Below the pieces are notes generated by a model. It was not told where the DNA came from. It did no database searches and was given only the letters and a program-made list of their open reading frames with translations. DNA of 64,000 bases from Calliphora vicina (lineage: Eukaryota > Arthropoda > Insecta > Diptera > Calliphoridae). The stretch is from NCBI RefSeq assembly GCF_958450345.1, contig NC_088780.1, forward strand, positions 161,926,726 to 161,990,725, read 5' to 3'. Within the stretch, counting starts at the first letter, position 1; the number at the start of each line of letters is the position of its first letter. Below are positions 46,396-57,821 of this stretch, in pieces. Made by a program: the position numbers and the translations under genes.

Positions 46396-46731
46396 TATTA
46401 CGGGGAATTATACACTGTATTATATACTGTGCACAGTGAGTTTTATTCCTTTTATTAGAAAATCTCAACCTCAAATAATAAATGAAAGGCTTTTACCAAA
46501 GTATAGAAAGATGGAAAATATTTTTGATGAACAAATCGAGGTATTCGTGGGTTTTTGCTTATATCTCAGCCATTTCTGGGCCGATATTCTCGATTTTAAA
46601 TAGCAAATTTGCGGACTACGGAAAGTTGATTTCAACATACAGATAGACTGACAGATAGACTGGCAGACGGAAATGAATATAATTATAAACAGTCATGATC
46701 AAGGTTATAACAAAAAATTATATTTGGTGTA

Positions 46732-47787
46732 TTATTTAAAAATGCAGCATTTTGTATTTTGAAAAATGTGTACAATATAAATTTGTTCAAAGTATTGGGA
46801 TTCCGAGCCAAAATAACTGCTCATCTTTTGATGCCACGAATCATGCCAATTTCGGATATTCTGTTCTAAAGTAAAGCGTATCCCAGAGAGAGCGTTCTAC
46901 ATCGATAGAAACAAAAAGTATTCGGACTGGGCAAAGTCTGGACTATAAGGCGGCTGAGGAGAAAATTCCCAAAAACTTCATTATAAATAGTTTTAAGCAG
47001 GTATTGCAACATGTGGCCTAGCGTTGTCAAGATGTAATATTAAGTTTTCATATCTGGCCGCATATTCTGGACGTTTTTCGGCCAATGCTCGCTTGAAATG
47101 AAACAGTTGAGTTTCTTACAGGTTCCCTCTGATAATCTAGTCAGATTTCAGCAGCTCAGACCCTTTTGCTTGGATATTTGGCTTTGATGTTGATTCATAT
47201 ATACTTCGGGTTATCGTAATGGATCGATTTATCATCGCGTAAAGTAATGATTCGGCGCAAAAATTATATTCTTTTATAGCATTCAAGCTGCATTTCAGGA
47301 ATACAAAATGGGTTTTCAAGGTTTCTCAGCTTCAAATTGTATGGTACCCAACTTGCCTGCTTTTGAATGAATCCTGCTGCTTGCAAATGTTTTGAAATTG
47401 CTGATTGAGTAACTCTTAATTAATGATGTAATATCTTATAATAATGCTTCCAATTATTCGTCTTCAAACTTTTTTGGCTAGCCTGGGCGATCTTTGTCTT
47501 TCGTGTCAAAATCACCAAAATCTTAACTGACCAAACCATATCTCGCACATTGAAAACGATGAAACACATTCACCATAAGCTTCGGTGAGCAATCGGAGTG
47601 CTTCAGCGGCACTTTTTTTCAAATTAAAAAAGTAAAGAAAAACTTCCCGCATATGACGCTTTGTTGGCACAAAATTCGATTTTTTCGAAGCAACGAAACA
47701 ATGTTTTTAGTTTTCACTATAATGTTAAATAACTAAGTGAGCATAAGTGACAGATATGTAACCTTCAAATCCCGCATTTTTAAGTCA
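46732..47787 (-). mobile_element. Mariner copy g, nearly full length
   Basis: About 1,056 bases. The right end TTTTTAAGTCA (47787) and left end TTATTTAAAAATGC match the TIR form of copies a and d. On the minus strand all transposase regions are represented in order, from the N-terminal coding blocks near 47600 to the C-terminal block near 46800, but with many frameshifts. The terminal 200 bases (47580-47787) show the non-coding 5' leader of the element. DINE-like B4 inserted 15 bases beyond the right end. Confidence 0.85.
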
Positions 47788-47802
47788 CACATCCAATATT
47801 AA

Positions 47803-48448
47803 CAAGTAAGAGAGCTATATTCGGCTGTGCAGAATCCAAATTATACTTAAAAATAATTTTTTTTTTTAATATTTTTAGGTAAACAAAATTAATTATTTTT
47901 TTTTTTCGAAATTTTATTAAATTTTATTCTTTTCGAAATTGTTTTTTAATTTTTTTTAAAAAAAGTTTTTTCCAATTTTTTTATTAAATTTTTTAATTTA
48001 AAAAAAAGAATTCATAAAAAAAAATTGTTTGATCAAAAAAAAATTCCCGATTTTGACCCATTGTAGGTCCAACTTACTTATATACATCGTTGCAATGAAC
48101 TTTGAAATATCTATCATTAGATATCCATATTGTCTATATTAATTTAGACTTAGTTATCCAGATATAGATAAAAAATAGGCCAAAAATCGAGGTTTTCCGG
48201 GGTTTTTCCTAATATCTCAGCCATTAATGAGCCGATTTTGTCGATTTTAAATAGCAACCGAGCCGGAAGAATTCCCGATATATTGATGTATGGATCATGT
48301 ATGTAAGATGCACATGGATATACCGACTTCGCTATCTATAACGATCCAGAATATATATACTTTGTGGGGTCGCAAATGAAAAATGTAGAAATTACAAACG
48401 GAATGACAAACTTATATATACCCTTGTCACTCGTGGCGAAGGGTATAA
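47803..48448 (-). mobile_element. DINE-1/Helentron-like element B4
   Basis: Reverse copy of the B family: CAAGTAAGAGAGCTATATTC and hairpin TTCGGCTGTGCAGAA at one end, CGTGGCGAAGGGTATAAAAA at the other. Contains the diagnostic TTGACCCATTGTAGGTCCAA and GATATCCATATTGTC. Confidence 0.8.
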
Positions 48449-50705
48449 AAATTTTGAAAAATTTTCAAGAATTTCATTTGATATCTAATGAAATTTGTTA
48501 AGTATTCATGGTAATGAATCCTACCATATCGCTGCTAAAGATTTCATAGGTATTGTCATGCATAATTTTTGTCTTCAAACTGTCAAGGACTTCATATTTA
48601 ATATTTATAACAAATATTTAAAAGAATAAGTTAGAAAAAGCTTTTAAAAACTTTAACAATTCCAACTCTGTACACATTTTCGCCTTGAGTATTTTATTAA
48701 ATACACATTTTAATGCACTTAATGCGGAAACGAAAATACCACAATTTTTGCTGCACGTTGACATTAGAAAATAGTTTTTCTAAAATATTTTTCTACGAAA
48801 TATTTGGCTTGTTCTAAAAAGCCACTTTAGCCAATAAAGTTAAGTTTTTACCAACAGAATGAAACGAAAAAAAACAACAAAGAAAGAATAACACATAAAT
48901 AGTTTTTAACAAAAAAAAAAAGTGCCACAAAAAATCACTACTAACACAGTTTAATCACAACCAAGGGGTCGTCATCAACGGCCAGCAAATGTGTTCAAAA
49001 AATATGTAAAAGAAATTTAAAGGAATTGTTTTAATTTTTTCTTAAAATTACAAAAAAGCTTTTTGTTATGCCACTAATGAAATTTAATTTACTTTCAATT
49101 TGTAGATAACATTTTAACAGATTTACTAGAGTCTAATTGATTTGCAATTGATTAAATCCTTTTAAGACTCTTACACTTTTCACAAAAATTATATAGAACA
49201 TTGTTGGTACATTGCTCATACGTACAGGTTTAAAATTATCAGTTGCCGTAGGGAATTGTAACAATCGCTTGAACACCAGCCAATCCATCCATTCATTCAT
49301 TCAGTCGCATTCTATCGCTTGTTCGCCCATTCACATATTCATTCAGTGTGTTTTATTTTTTACAGTTTTTCTACTATTTTTTTTTTCTGTAGAAATTCTT
49401 GTTTGCAATCGATTTCGAGGTCATTTTAAAAATACAAGCAATGGTCGGTAGTTACAGTTGTTATGTGCATATTTCACACACTCTATCTACTCTACTCGAC
49501 TATAAGTTCAGTATGTCTATCGAACCTTCCCATATCGTTAGTTAACTGCTTTGCCTACTTTGTATGAAACCCTACTCCTGTCCTTATTAATAACTATTTC
49601 TATATATGTTAGTAAAACGAGCCAGCCAGCCAGTCAGCCAGCTAGCTAGCCCATCACTCCCTGCCCAAACCCAAATATAACGATGATGGTATCCTTCTAT
49701 ATCTCTATCGCTTTTATATTTTTTTTCCTTCATTTTGCTACGATTTTAAAAACTGACAATGAATTGTACCTTGAACACTCCTATAAACTTTCTACACGAA
49801 ATCCAATATTAACGTCATCAATGATTTAACCGTAGAACAGCACAGCACATCAATAAATAGAGAAATAATATGTATTTGAAAAAAATACAAAAAAAAAATA
49901 CGAAATGTAATCACATATAGAAACTGTTTCGCGCAGCAGTGATGAAGGTGTTTTAGATTAGACAATTTTGGTTTTTTATTGCTTAAGGAAATTAATATTG
50001 TGGGTATTCATTTGATGTAGGATTTGGTGTATTTCCTTTCCACACAAAACTCTTCATAACTTATTCAAATATTTTTATATTTCTTATAATTTCAGACATG
50101 TCTTATAACAGAATATATAGTTAAACACATGGAATGTGTGCTGTTCCTGTAGCTCGGTAAGAGAATATTAAATTTTTTTTTATTATTTTAATGAAGTAAT
50201 TTAATTTCCGACAAAGCAAATCATTAAAAAATCCCCTACAATCACAAGCAACTTTTCCATAAAGTTGCTATGCTTTATCGCACGAAAAGTTGCCAATTTA
50301 AATAGACTCTATGTTTACAAAAATTACAAAAATATATGAGTGATATCGAAAAAATCTTAACATAAGTTCATAAATGTTATTAAAAAAGAAACCACTAAAT
50401 CTACAGTTTTTATTTTTCTTTATTTGCTTGAAATTATTATTAGAACTTACAAAAAATTTTATTTTTATGGTTCTAATCAATAGTGATGAAATTTCTAACC
50501 TTTTCCGGAAATCCTTCCATTAAGGTTTTTATAGAGCTTTCTGTCACTTTGTTCGAACAGATAGTCCATCTCCGTTTGAAATCGACTACACTTTTGGACA
50601 CCTTTTTTGTGCTCTTCAATTATCTTTTAACTCTTTCAGCCACAGTTTTATGTGTATAAGTTAATAATCAAACCAAATTAATTTTTACTTTAATTAGGGT
50701 TCATA
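48449..50705. other. Non-repetitive stretch with simple repeats
   Basis: The longest run here with little sign of transposons. It contains a CATT run near 49285-49310 and a GCCA run at 49620-49650. Some sections have more balanced base composition (49460-49700), but I see no exon, splice or protein signature. Confidence 0.5.
49620..49650. repeat. (GCCA)n microsatellite
   Basis: GCCAGCCAGCCAGTCAGCCA followed by GCTAGCTAGC: about seven tetranucleotide units with substitutions. Confidence 0.85.
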
Positions 50706-52022
50706 TACAAGGTGGCGCAAAAGTAATCCTCCTATCAGAAAATGCTATAAATTTTGCGATTGGCCCCTAATGTCAGTTCTGTTTTAACATTTGTGTAGTA
50801 AACACATGCGAAATATACGTTAATAAACAATGTTACGCTACACTGCTCCAGAACGCGGAATATTGCTGACTATTTATTTGACCAATAATCGGTCGGTGAC
50901 TTTGGCATAACGTGAATTTCGTCGCAGATTTCCTGGCCGTCCAACGCCTACTGGTGCAACTCTGCGACGTTTAGCGGCTCGTCTCGAAGAGACTGGCACA
51001 TCACGAGATGTTGCCAGGCGTGGCAGACCACGGAGTAGCCGTTCTGCAGAGAATATTGCTGCTGTAGCCGAGGATGTCATGGAAGCGCCGTCGACATCGA
51101 CCAGACGACGTGCCACGCAAATGGATATCAGTCGACGGTCTTTACCGCGAATTTTGGTACAAGATTTGAAGATGTTTCCGTACAAAGTCTAGACGGTGCA
51201 TCAGCTGTTAGCTGCTGACCGCCAATCGCGTTTAACATACGCTCAAGCCATCCTTAATCACCACCAAGAGGAAGATGATTTTTCATCAAAAATAATCATG
51301 AGTGATGAGGCCCATTTCCATCTTAACGTAAATAAGCAAAATTTACGCTTCTGGGGCACTGAAAATCCGCGTGTAACCCACGAAGAGCCATTACACCCGC
51401 TCAAAGTCACTGTATGGTGTGCTGTTTTCGCTGGAGGAGTCATCGGACCTTTTTTCTTCGAAGACGTCGAGGGCCAAACGGTTACTGTGAATTGTGAGCG
51501 CTACAGAGCAATGATCAACGAGTTCTTTTTGCCGCAACTTGATGAATTGGGATTGGAAAACATGTGGTTCCAACAGGACGGTGCAACGGCACACACTTCA
51601 CGTGCCACAACCGATATACTGAAGGGTGCATTTTCCGGGCGTCTAATCTCCCGTTTTGGCGATTTGCACTGGCCAGCAAGATCGCATGATTTGACCGCTC
51701 CAGACTTCTTTTTGTGGGGCTTTTTGAAGTCGCGGGTTTATGTCAACAAGCCTCAGACTCTTGCAGCTCTTGAAGACAATATCCGTCAAGAATGTGAGGA
51801 CCTATCGCCGGAAGTTTTGGCCAAAGTGATGGAAAATGCCATAAAAAGGGCTCAAATGACAATCAACTGTGGCGGTTCCATTTACATCACATCATATTCT
51901 CGACTTGATGTAAAAAAATTAAAAGACCAAATAAAAATAATCCACAAGAAGAATCAAAGTTTTTCATTTTTTTTTACTTACAGCCAAAAAATATCGTATG
52001 TTCACTTTTGCGCCACCTTGTA
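50706..52022 (+). mobile_element. Mariner-superfamily element with DD41D transposase (rosa-like)
   Basis: TIRs of 17 perfect bases: CAAGGTGGCGCAAAAGT (50708-50724) and its complement (52004-52020), with TA at 50706-50707 and 52021-52022. Length 1,313 bases, normal for a mariner. It carries one transposase pseudogene. Outside the TA, flanks TTCATA and TATGAA are also complementary, so the original target may have been palindromic. It sits at the edge of a repeat containing CCCCGGCTTCGCCCGG. Confidence 0.95.
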
Positions 52023-52062
52023 TTATGAAAAACTAGTTGACCGCCCCGGCTTCGCCCGGTAG
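50830..52062 (+). pseudogene. DD41D mariner transposase with two nonsense codons
   Basis: One continuous frame from an ATG at about 50830. It would bind the TIRs and perform cut-and-paste at TA. The N-terminal part holds a paired-type DNA-binding region and the linker RRGRPRSSRS (a GRPR motif). The catalytic part has MSDEAHF (first D), WFQQDGATAHTS (second D) and LTAPDFFLWG (third D), with 41 residues between the last two; this spacing is that of rosa-like elements. Stops interrupt it: TAA at 50908-50910 and TAG at 51190-51192. The frame after the TAG runs to 52062, passing through the right TIR into flanking DNA, so the native stop also seems lost. No frameshift is needed up to that point, so the copy is fairly young. 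Confidence 0.92.
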
Positions 52063-52370
52063 CATTTACTGTTAGTTCTTCAAGTCTCTCCAACCCACAT
52101 GCACCTGCTAGTTCTTATTGATTTGCAAATAAAATATATAAATTTGTACTGCATACTTTAGGGAGATTTTTTATTACAGTTAACTGGACTTAAAAAAAAA
52201 TCCGAGTTTTACACGGAATTTTTGAATTTTTTTCTTTACAAACCATCTCTAGAAAATTTCGAATCGAATAAAAAAAATCAGCCAAATCGCTCCAGCCGTT
52301 CTCACATGATACTATTACATATATAGACCATTTAATTTGTATATATATAGATAGAAGATAAGAAACAAAT
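52023..52370. repeat. Possible retroelement or SINE remnant
   Basis: Begins TTATGAAAAACTAGTTGACC with CCCCGGCTTCGCCCGG. It later has ATCGCTCCAGCCGTTCTCAC and a TATATATAG tail. These phrases are common at the 3' ends of insect interspersed repeats, but I cannot assign the family. Confidence 0.35.
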
Positions 52371-53149
52371 GGGTTTTATGGAATAAGGTGGTTTATTAAC
52401 CACCATGGCGGCTGACATTAAAAATAATTATGATAAAAATGTTCGTAGAGTATAAATTTGTTTTAAAACTTATCATTTTGACAAACATTTTCTGAAAGGA
52501 TAAAGCTATTTAGGTTGGACATTCTCAAATTCTTTTATATCGTTTGGTTGGGGGTATACCAAGCAATCTGTGTAATCAACCGGCTCTTCCAATCAACAAT
52601 TTGTTCACCATTTTGGTCCCACCACAGCAGTTTGGTTAGATAACTCAGTAACAGAAGCATTAGCCAAATTTTATCATATTTTAACTGGAGAACCGATCGA
52701 GATGGTCCTAATTCCCATCCAAAGATATACCTTCGAACAAAATATCTTCAATTTAATATTCATTTAGTACACGCGGCATCCTTACAAAATAACATAATAT
52801 TATGTAGATAAATACATTAAAATCTATTTCAGTCACAGTGGTTAGTAATCTAACCACCATATTACTTACGTTATTTATAAAAGAGTATAGTATAAAATAT
52901 TACTTTGTTAGCACAAGCCAGCCATACAAACACTATATAACAAAGTAACACGGAATTTGATGATCAATAAACACTCTGGGCTTTTTGTATTGAGTGCCAA
53001 AAACCCCTTAGAAAAACTGCGGTTATAAACGATATAAACGATGAATTTAATTGTTTAGCAAAATGTCAATATATGTCACTCTAGAAAAGGTGGTTAATAA
53101 AGTGACTACTAAACCTGAAATAGTTAACAAGATGTATTTTGGTTCCAAT
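52371..53149. other. Stretch with scattered GGTGGTT/AACCACC motifs
   Basis: GGTGGTTTATTAACCACC at about 52388, TGGTTAGTAATCTAACCACC near 52840 and GGTGGTTAATAAAGTGAC near 53090. These may be the motif array of another foldback element, but no termini are identified. No coding frame. Confidence 0.4.
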
Positions 53150-54017
53150 AGTACAAATATGGTACAAATTTTAAATTCTATGACATGTTTTTTTTAAATT
53201 TTGAAGTAAAATTATAAATTTTTTTAGACGTTTCTCCAAATAATTAATGATAACTCCAAAAGGCTTAGTGGGATGTTATTAAAATAAATTTAGAAAAGAG
53301 ATTGAGATTTACATAACCTTTTATCCGTTGATATATTGCGTTTCAATCGGCTCAGTAGTTTCGGAGTTATAATAACAAATTCAAGCAAAAAAATATATTT
53401 TTTAGGTGAAAATAGCTAATTTTTTTGTTTAAAAAAAATTATGAAAAATCGAAAACGACAGAAATTGTTCAGATTTATTAATTTATCGCAACGCCACATA
53501 TAATAGAAACAAAATAAGATATCGATCATAAATATGGATTGATTCTTTTCCAATTTATTCACAATTAAGTGAATTCGCTCATTTTCACAAAATTTTAGGT
53601 TTTTCTTTGATATACTTTAAATTGAGTAGTTAATGTTGTTATTTCGATTGATTGAATTTTGAAAACATTTTCCCTGTGCTATTTACAAATTTTCACATAT
53701 ATATTGCATTTCAATCGGCTGAGTAGTTTCGGAGTTATAATAACAAATTGAAGCTAAAAATATATTTTTTACGTGAAAATAGCTAATTTTTTTTGTTTAA
53801 AAAAATCATGAAAAATCGAAAACGGCAAAAATTGTTCAGATTTATTAATTTATCGCATTGCCACATGTAGTAGGAACACAATAAAATAACGATCATAAAA
53901 ATCGATTGATTCTTTTCGAATTTATTCGCAATTAATTGAATACGCTCATTTTCACAAAATTTTTGTTCTTTGTTTGATATACATACATAAAATTGAGTAG
54001 TTAATGATGTAATGCTC
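53150..54017 (-). repeat. 366-bp repeat array R2 with part of the tail
   Basis: Reverse orientation. Begins (5') at 54017 with CATTAACTACTCAATTTTATG, the same starting point as R1. It holds about two units, then the shared tail (53150-53320, with TTTGTACTATTGGAACCAAA). The tail stops about 80 bases earlier than in R1 and R4. Confidence 0.85.
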
Positions 54018-55312
54018 ATACTTTATTATTAAAATATTGTATATTTCCTCAAAGGAATTTTGTAATTGTCTTTATTAAAAAATTACTTAATAAAATGCTC
54101 TGCCCAAAAGAACAACACACAATATTACCATATCATCACCTGAACACCCTTAATATTAGCGTTAGTTTGTGCGATAATCTATTTATTTCAATAAAAATGA
54201 AAATCTAGAGCATTTGGTTATTAAAATTTTTATGAAAATTTGCTTTTTTCATATTGAAAAAAAAAAAAGAAATTGACTTACAAACCCACATACACCGACT
54301 TATACAAATAAAAAGGTTATTAAGCCAAAGTATTTCTAGATTGGCTGTCATAGAAGAAACTCTCCCATATTAAAATGATTAGCAAATGTAAATATTGCTG
54401 CAACAATCTGCAGGACATTATTAATACAATAATTTATGGGGGTGACGAAAGTTGGGTTTTAATTAAAAATATTAAATCCCCGCCAACAAATAAAATGGAA
54501 AAAATAAAAATGAAAAAGAAAACGTAAAATCTCTACAACACACAATCACGCTTTGTAGTCAGTCAACTTTAATAATTTTCAAGATTGTTTGAGTTTTTAT
54601 TGGATTTTTGTTTTTTATTTTTGTATATTTGGTGTGTTTTATTAATATAATAGAGGTTTCTTCGTTCTTTGGTACTCTTAACTAAAATCATAAAGCGCGC
54701 TCGAGTTGTGTGTTGTTTGTCATTGAATCAAGGATGTTTGGAAGGCAGTTGCTGCTGCTGCTGCTAGAGTTGTCAAACAAAACTGTCACACATAGATAGA
54801 CAGACAGACAGACACACACAGCCATACCTTAACTCATTTTGTTATTTACATACAAATTCATATATATATTTAAGCTAAGATACCGTTAGTTAAATGTGGC
54901 GGGGGGAGTGGGGGATGAACCCCAGGTTCATTGGCTCTATGTAGCCTTTTCTTATTTTCGCTTTTTCTATAGTTCTTTTTAATGTTTTGGCTGGTTGGTG
55001 TTGTTTTTGTGTAACACTACCACATGCTTGCCATTAAAATCATTTTCATCCAGTTTTTACTGTTATCTCATTTATGTGTTTTTCTTTCTATTTTTTTTTT
55101 TATTTTTTTGTTATTTCTTTATAACTTGTTTCATGTTGTTTTTCCTTTAATTTTATTTTTTCTGCTCGTCTGCAGCCGTGTTGTACAAATCCACAAAATG
55201 GTAAAATGTAAAATATTGTTTGCAAGGAAAAAAAATATTTGTTACATTTCCAACAGCCAGCTTGAAGACAGTTATCGAGAGGAGTTTAATGATTTTTAGG
55301 GAAATTTTCAAA
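54018..55312. other. Non-repetitive stretch with microsatellites
   Basis: Contains GCT trinucleotides at 54748-54765, GACA tetranucleotides at 54794-54820 and a G-rich spot at 54898-54918. The frame at 55024-55299 is hydrophobic because of T-rich DNA and is not convincing as a gene. Confidence 0.5.
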
Positions 55313-55491
55313 GATTTTCAAACAACAAAAGCGTCATATGCGGGAAGTTTTGCTTTACTTCTTTAATTTGAAAAAAAGTGCTGGTTTCAATGTGCGAGAG
55401 ATGGTTTGTTCGGTTCAGAAGTGGTGATTTTGACACGAAAGGCAAAGATCGCCCAGACCAGCCAAAAAAGTTTGGAGGCCAATAATTGGAT
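55313..55491 (+). mobile_element. Mariner copy h, 5' fragment in opposite orientation
   Basis: GCGTCATATGCGGGAAGTTT, TTTGAAAAAAAGTGC, GTGCGAGAGATGGTTTGTTC and TTTTGACACGAAAGGCAAAG match the right-hand ends of copies a, e and g, but on the plus strand. The only copy in this orientation. It is cut off on both sides, and on the right it abuts repeat array R3. Confidence 0.75.
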
Positions 55492-57282
55492 GCATGGGGA
55501 AAATGTTTTCAAAATGCAATCAATCAAAAGAAGAATATTAACTACTCAATTTATACATTTTATGAATTCACTTAATTGTGAATGAATTTGAAAAGAATCC
55601 ACAAATTTTTATGATCATTATTTCATTTTGTTGCTATTACATGAGGCTTTGCGATAAAGCAATAAATCTGAACAAGTTTTGCGTTATTTTTTTAAAACAA
55701 AAATATTTGCTATTCCCACGCAAAATATATATTTTTTGCTTCAATTTGTTATTATAACTCCGAAACTACTGAGCCGATTAAAACGCAATATATAAGTGAA
55801 AATTTGTACATAGCATGAGGAAAATGTTTTCAAAATTAAATCAATCGAAAGAAGAACATTAACTACTCAATTGCATGTAGATATACATGCAAAAACTAAA
55901 ATTTTGTGAAAATGAGCTAATTTACTTAATTGTGAATAAATTGGAAAAGAATCAATCGATTTTTATGATCGATATCACATTTTGTTCCTATTAGATGTGG
56001 CTTTGCGATAAAACAATAAATCTGAACAATTTCTGTCGTTTTCGATTTTTCATGATTTTTTAAAATAAAAAAATTTGCTATTTCCACGTAAAAAATATAT
56101 TTTTTGTTTCAATTTGTTATTATAACTCCGAAACTACTGAGCCGATTGAAAGGCAATATATAAGTGAAAATTTGTACATAGCATGAGGAAAATGTTTTCA
56201 AAATTAAATCAATCGAAAGAAAAACCTTAACTACTCAATTTTATGTATGTATATCAAACAAAAAACTAAAATTTTGTGAAAATGCGCGAATTCACTTTAC
56301 TGTGAATAAACTGGAAAAGAATCAATCGATTTTTATGATCAATATCTCTTTTTGTTCCTATTAGATGTGGCTTTGCGATAAAGCAATAAATCTGAACAAG
56401 TTTTGCCGCTTTTGATTTTTTATAATTTTTTTAAAACAATAAATTTTGCTATGTTCACGTAAAAAATATTTTTATACCCTACACCACCATAGTGGGGAGG
56501 GTATTATGCGTTTGTGTAGATGTTTGTAACGCCAAAAAATATTAGTCTAACACCTTAAAGTATACCGATCGACTTAGAATCACTTTCTGAGTCGATTAAG
56601 CGATGTCCGTCCGTCCGTCTGGTTGGCTGGCTGTCCATGTAAACCTTGTGCGCAGAGTACAGGTCGCAATTTTGAAGATATTTCGCTCAAATTTGGTACA
56701 TATTATTTTTTCGGCCCAAGGACCAAGCCTATTGAAACTAGCTGAAATCGGTCCATTATTTCACCTACCCCCCATACAAATGTCCTTCCGAAATTGGACT
56801 TTATCGGTCATAAATGTTTAATTTATAAATGTATCTCCACAAATTTCGCTCCAAATAAGTTTTATATATACAAAATTCATGTCACCAAATTTTGTTATGA
56901 TCGGTCCATAATTAGTCATAGCTCCCATATAGACCCGCTTCCGAAAATCACTTTAACGTTCATAAATCGCTTAAAAATTTTGGTATACTCACAAAATTCA
57001 TCATAGTTAACTTTCATATAGACATAAATCAAACGACCTAATTTCATGGTGATCGGTCCATAATTGGTCATAGCTCCCATATAAGGCCCACTTCCGAAAA
57101 TCACTCAAAAATATAAATTATTGAAATTTTAACAGAAAAATGTTTTGCTCTTTTACTTAGTGTAGGGTATTATATGGTCGGGCTTGACCGACCATTCTTT
57201 CTTACTTGTTTTTACTTCAATTTGTTATTAAAACTCCGAAACTACTGAGCCGATTGAAACTCAATATACACATCTACTCAAA
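55492..57282 (+). repeat. 366-bp repeat array R3, split by a DINE-like element
   Basis: Starts mid-unit with GCATGGGGAAAATGTTTTC, then about three units. The third is interrupted at 56472/57209 by DINE-like A5 and resumes as TACTTCAATTTGTTATT and AACTCCGAAACTACTGAGCC. It ends at 57282 against a Tc1-like fragment, with no tail. Confidence 0.85.
56473..57208 (+). mobile_element. DINE-1/Helentron-like element A5, complete
   Basis: Reference copy for the family. The left end is TATACCCTACACCACC with terminal hairpin. The middle has the CCGTCCGTCCGTCTGG and GCGCAGAGTACAGG blocks. The right end has hairpin TGGTCGG-GCTTGA-CCGACCA, 14 bases, and TTACTTG at 57208. Because it lies inside a repeat unit with known sequence, its limits can be read directly: it entered a T run, as reported for Helentrons (T-T target). 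No coding capacity; the frames at 56603-57104 are by-products. Confidence 0.9.
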
Positions 57283-57766
57283 ATAATAGATACACCAAAA
57301 TTTATTTTTTAAAAACGAAAAAAAAATAATGGTATATTGTAAAATTATAAAAAAAATTCAGTCGATTTTTATTTATAGTTAAAAGGAGAGTAAAAAACAA
57401 AAACAAAATATTTCATAATTAATAATAAATATTATAAAGTAAATTAAATTTCTTAAATTTCGAAAAATTTGGTGCTCATAATAATAGATACATTTTAAAA
57501 ATTCTTATTAAACAAAAGCTAATAAATTTTATCTTAAAAAAATTAGTTTATTATTAAAGTAAAGCTAGTATCCAGTATATCCACCTTTGTTTTGTAAAAC
57601 TTTCTCCACTCTTCTGGGCATACTGGATATCAAGTTTGTTAAACGTTTGTTAAATCCATATCCATAGAATTGAAAAATTTTAAAATTTTTGTACTTAGGT
57701 AGCCATTATGCATCAAGTCAAGACTTTTTTTGCTGTTGACCTGTGTTATTGACATTTTAAATGAAC
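57283..57766 (-). mobile_element. Tc1-like element fragment (C-terminal end)
   Basis: Starts with TCTACTCAAAATAATAGATA, and a second copy of ATAATAGATACA lies near 57480. On the minus strand 57560-57660 reads NLISSMPRRVEKVLQNKGG and YTGY, which is the usual C-terminus of Tc1-type transposases. The rest of the transposase is missing. Confidence 0.75.
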
Positions 57767-57767
57767 A

Positions 57768-57821
57768 TGTAGGTGTAGGGTATTATATAGTCGTACTTGA
57801 CTATATATACTTTCTTACTTG
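57768..57821 (+). mobile_element. DINE-like 3' terminus A6
   Basis: Only the last 55 bases: GTGTAGGGTATTATA, then hairpin TATATAGTC-GTACTT-GACTATATA, 14 bases to TTACTTG. The stem sequence is different from A4 and A5 but pairs fully. Confidence 0.7.

Noticed and set aside
49212..49451. Possible secreted or membrane peptide frame
   Set aside because: The hydrophobic part comes from a T run and the serine/histidine part from a CATT microsatellite.
50874..51185. 103-codon arginine-rich frame on the minus strand
   Set aside because: It is the antisense of the mariner transposase N-terminal region, whose plus-strand translation has clear family motifs.
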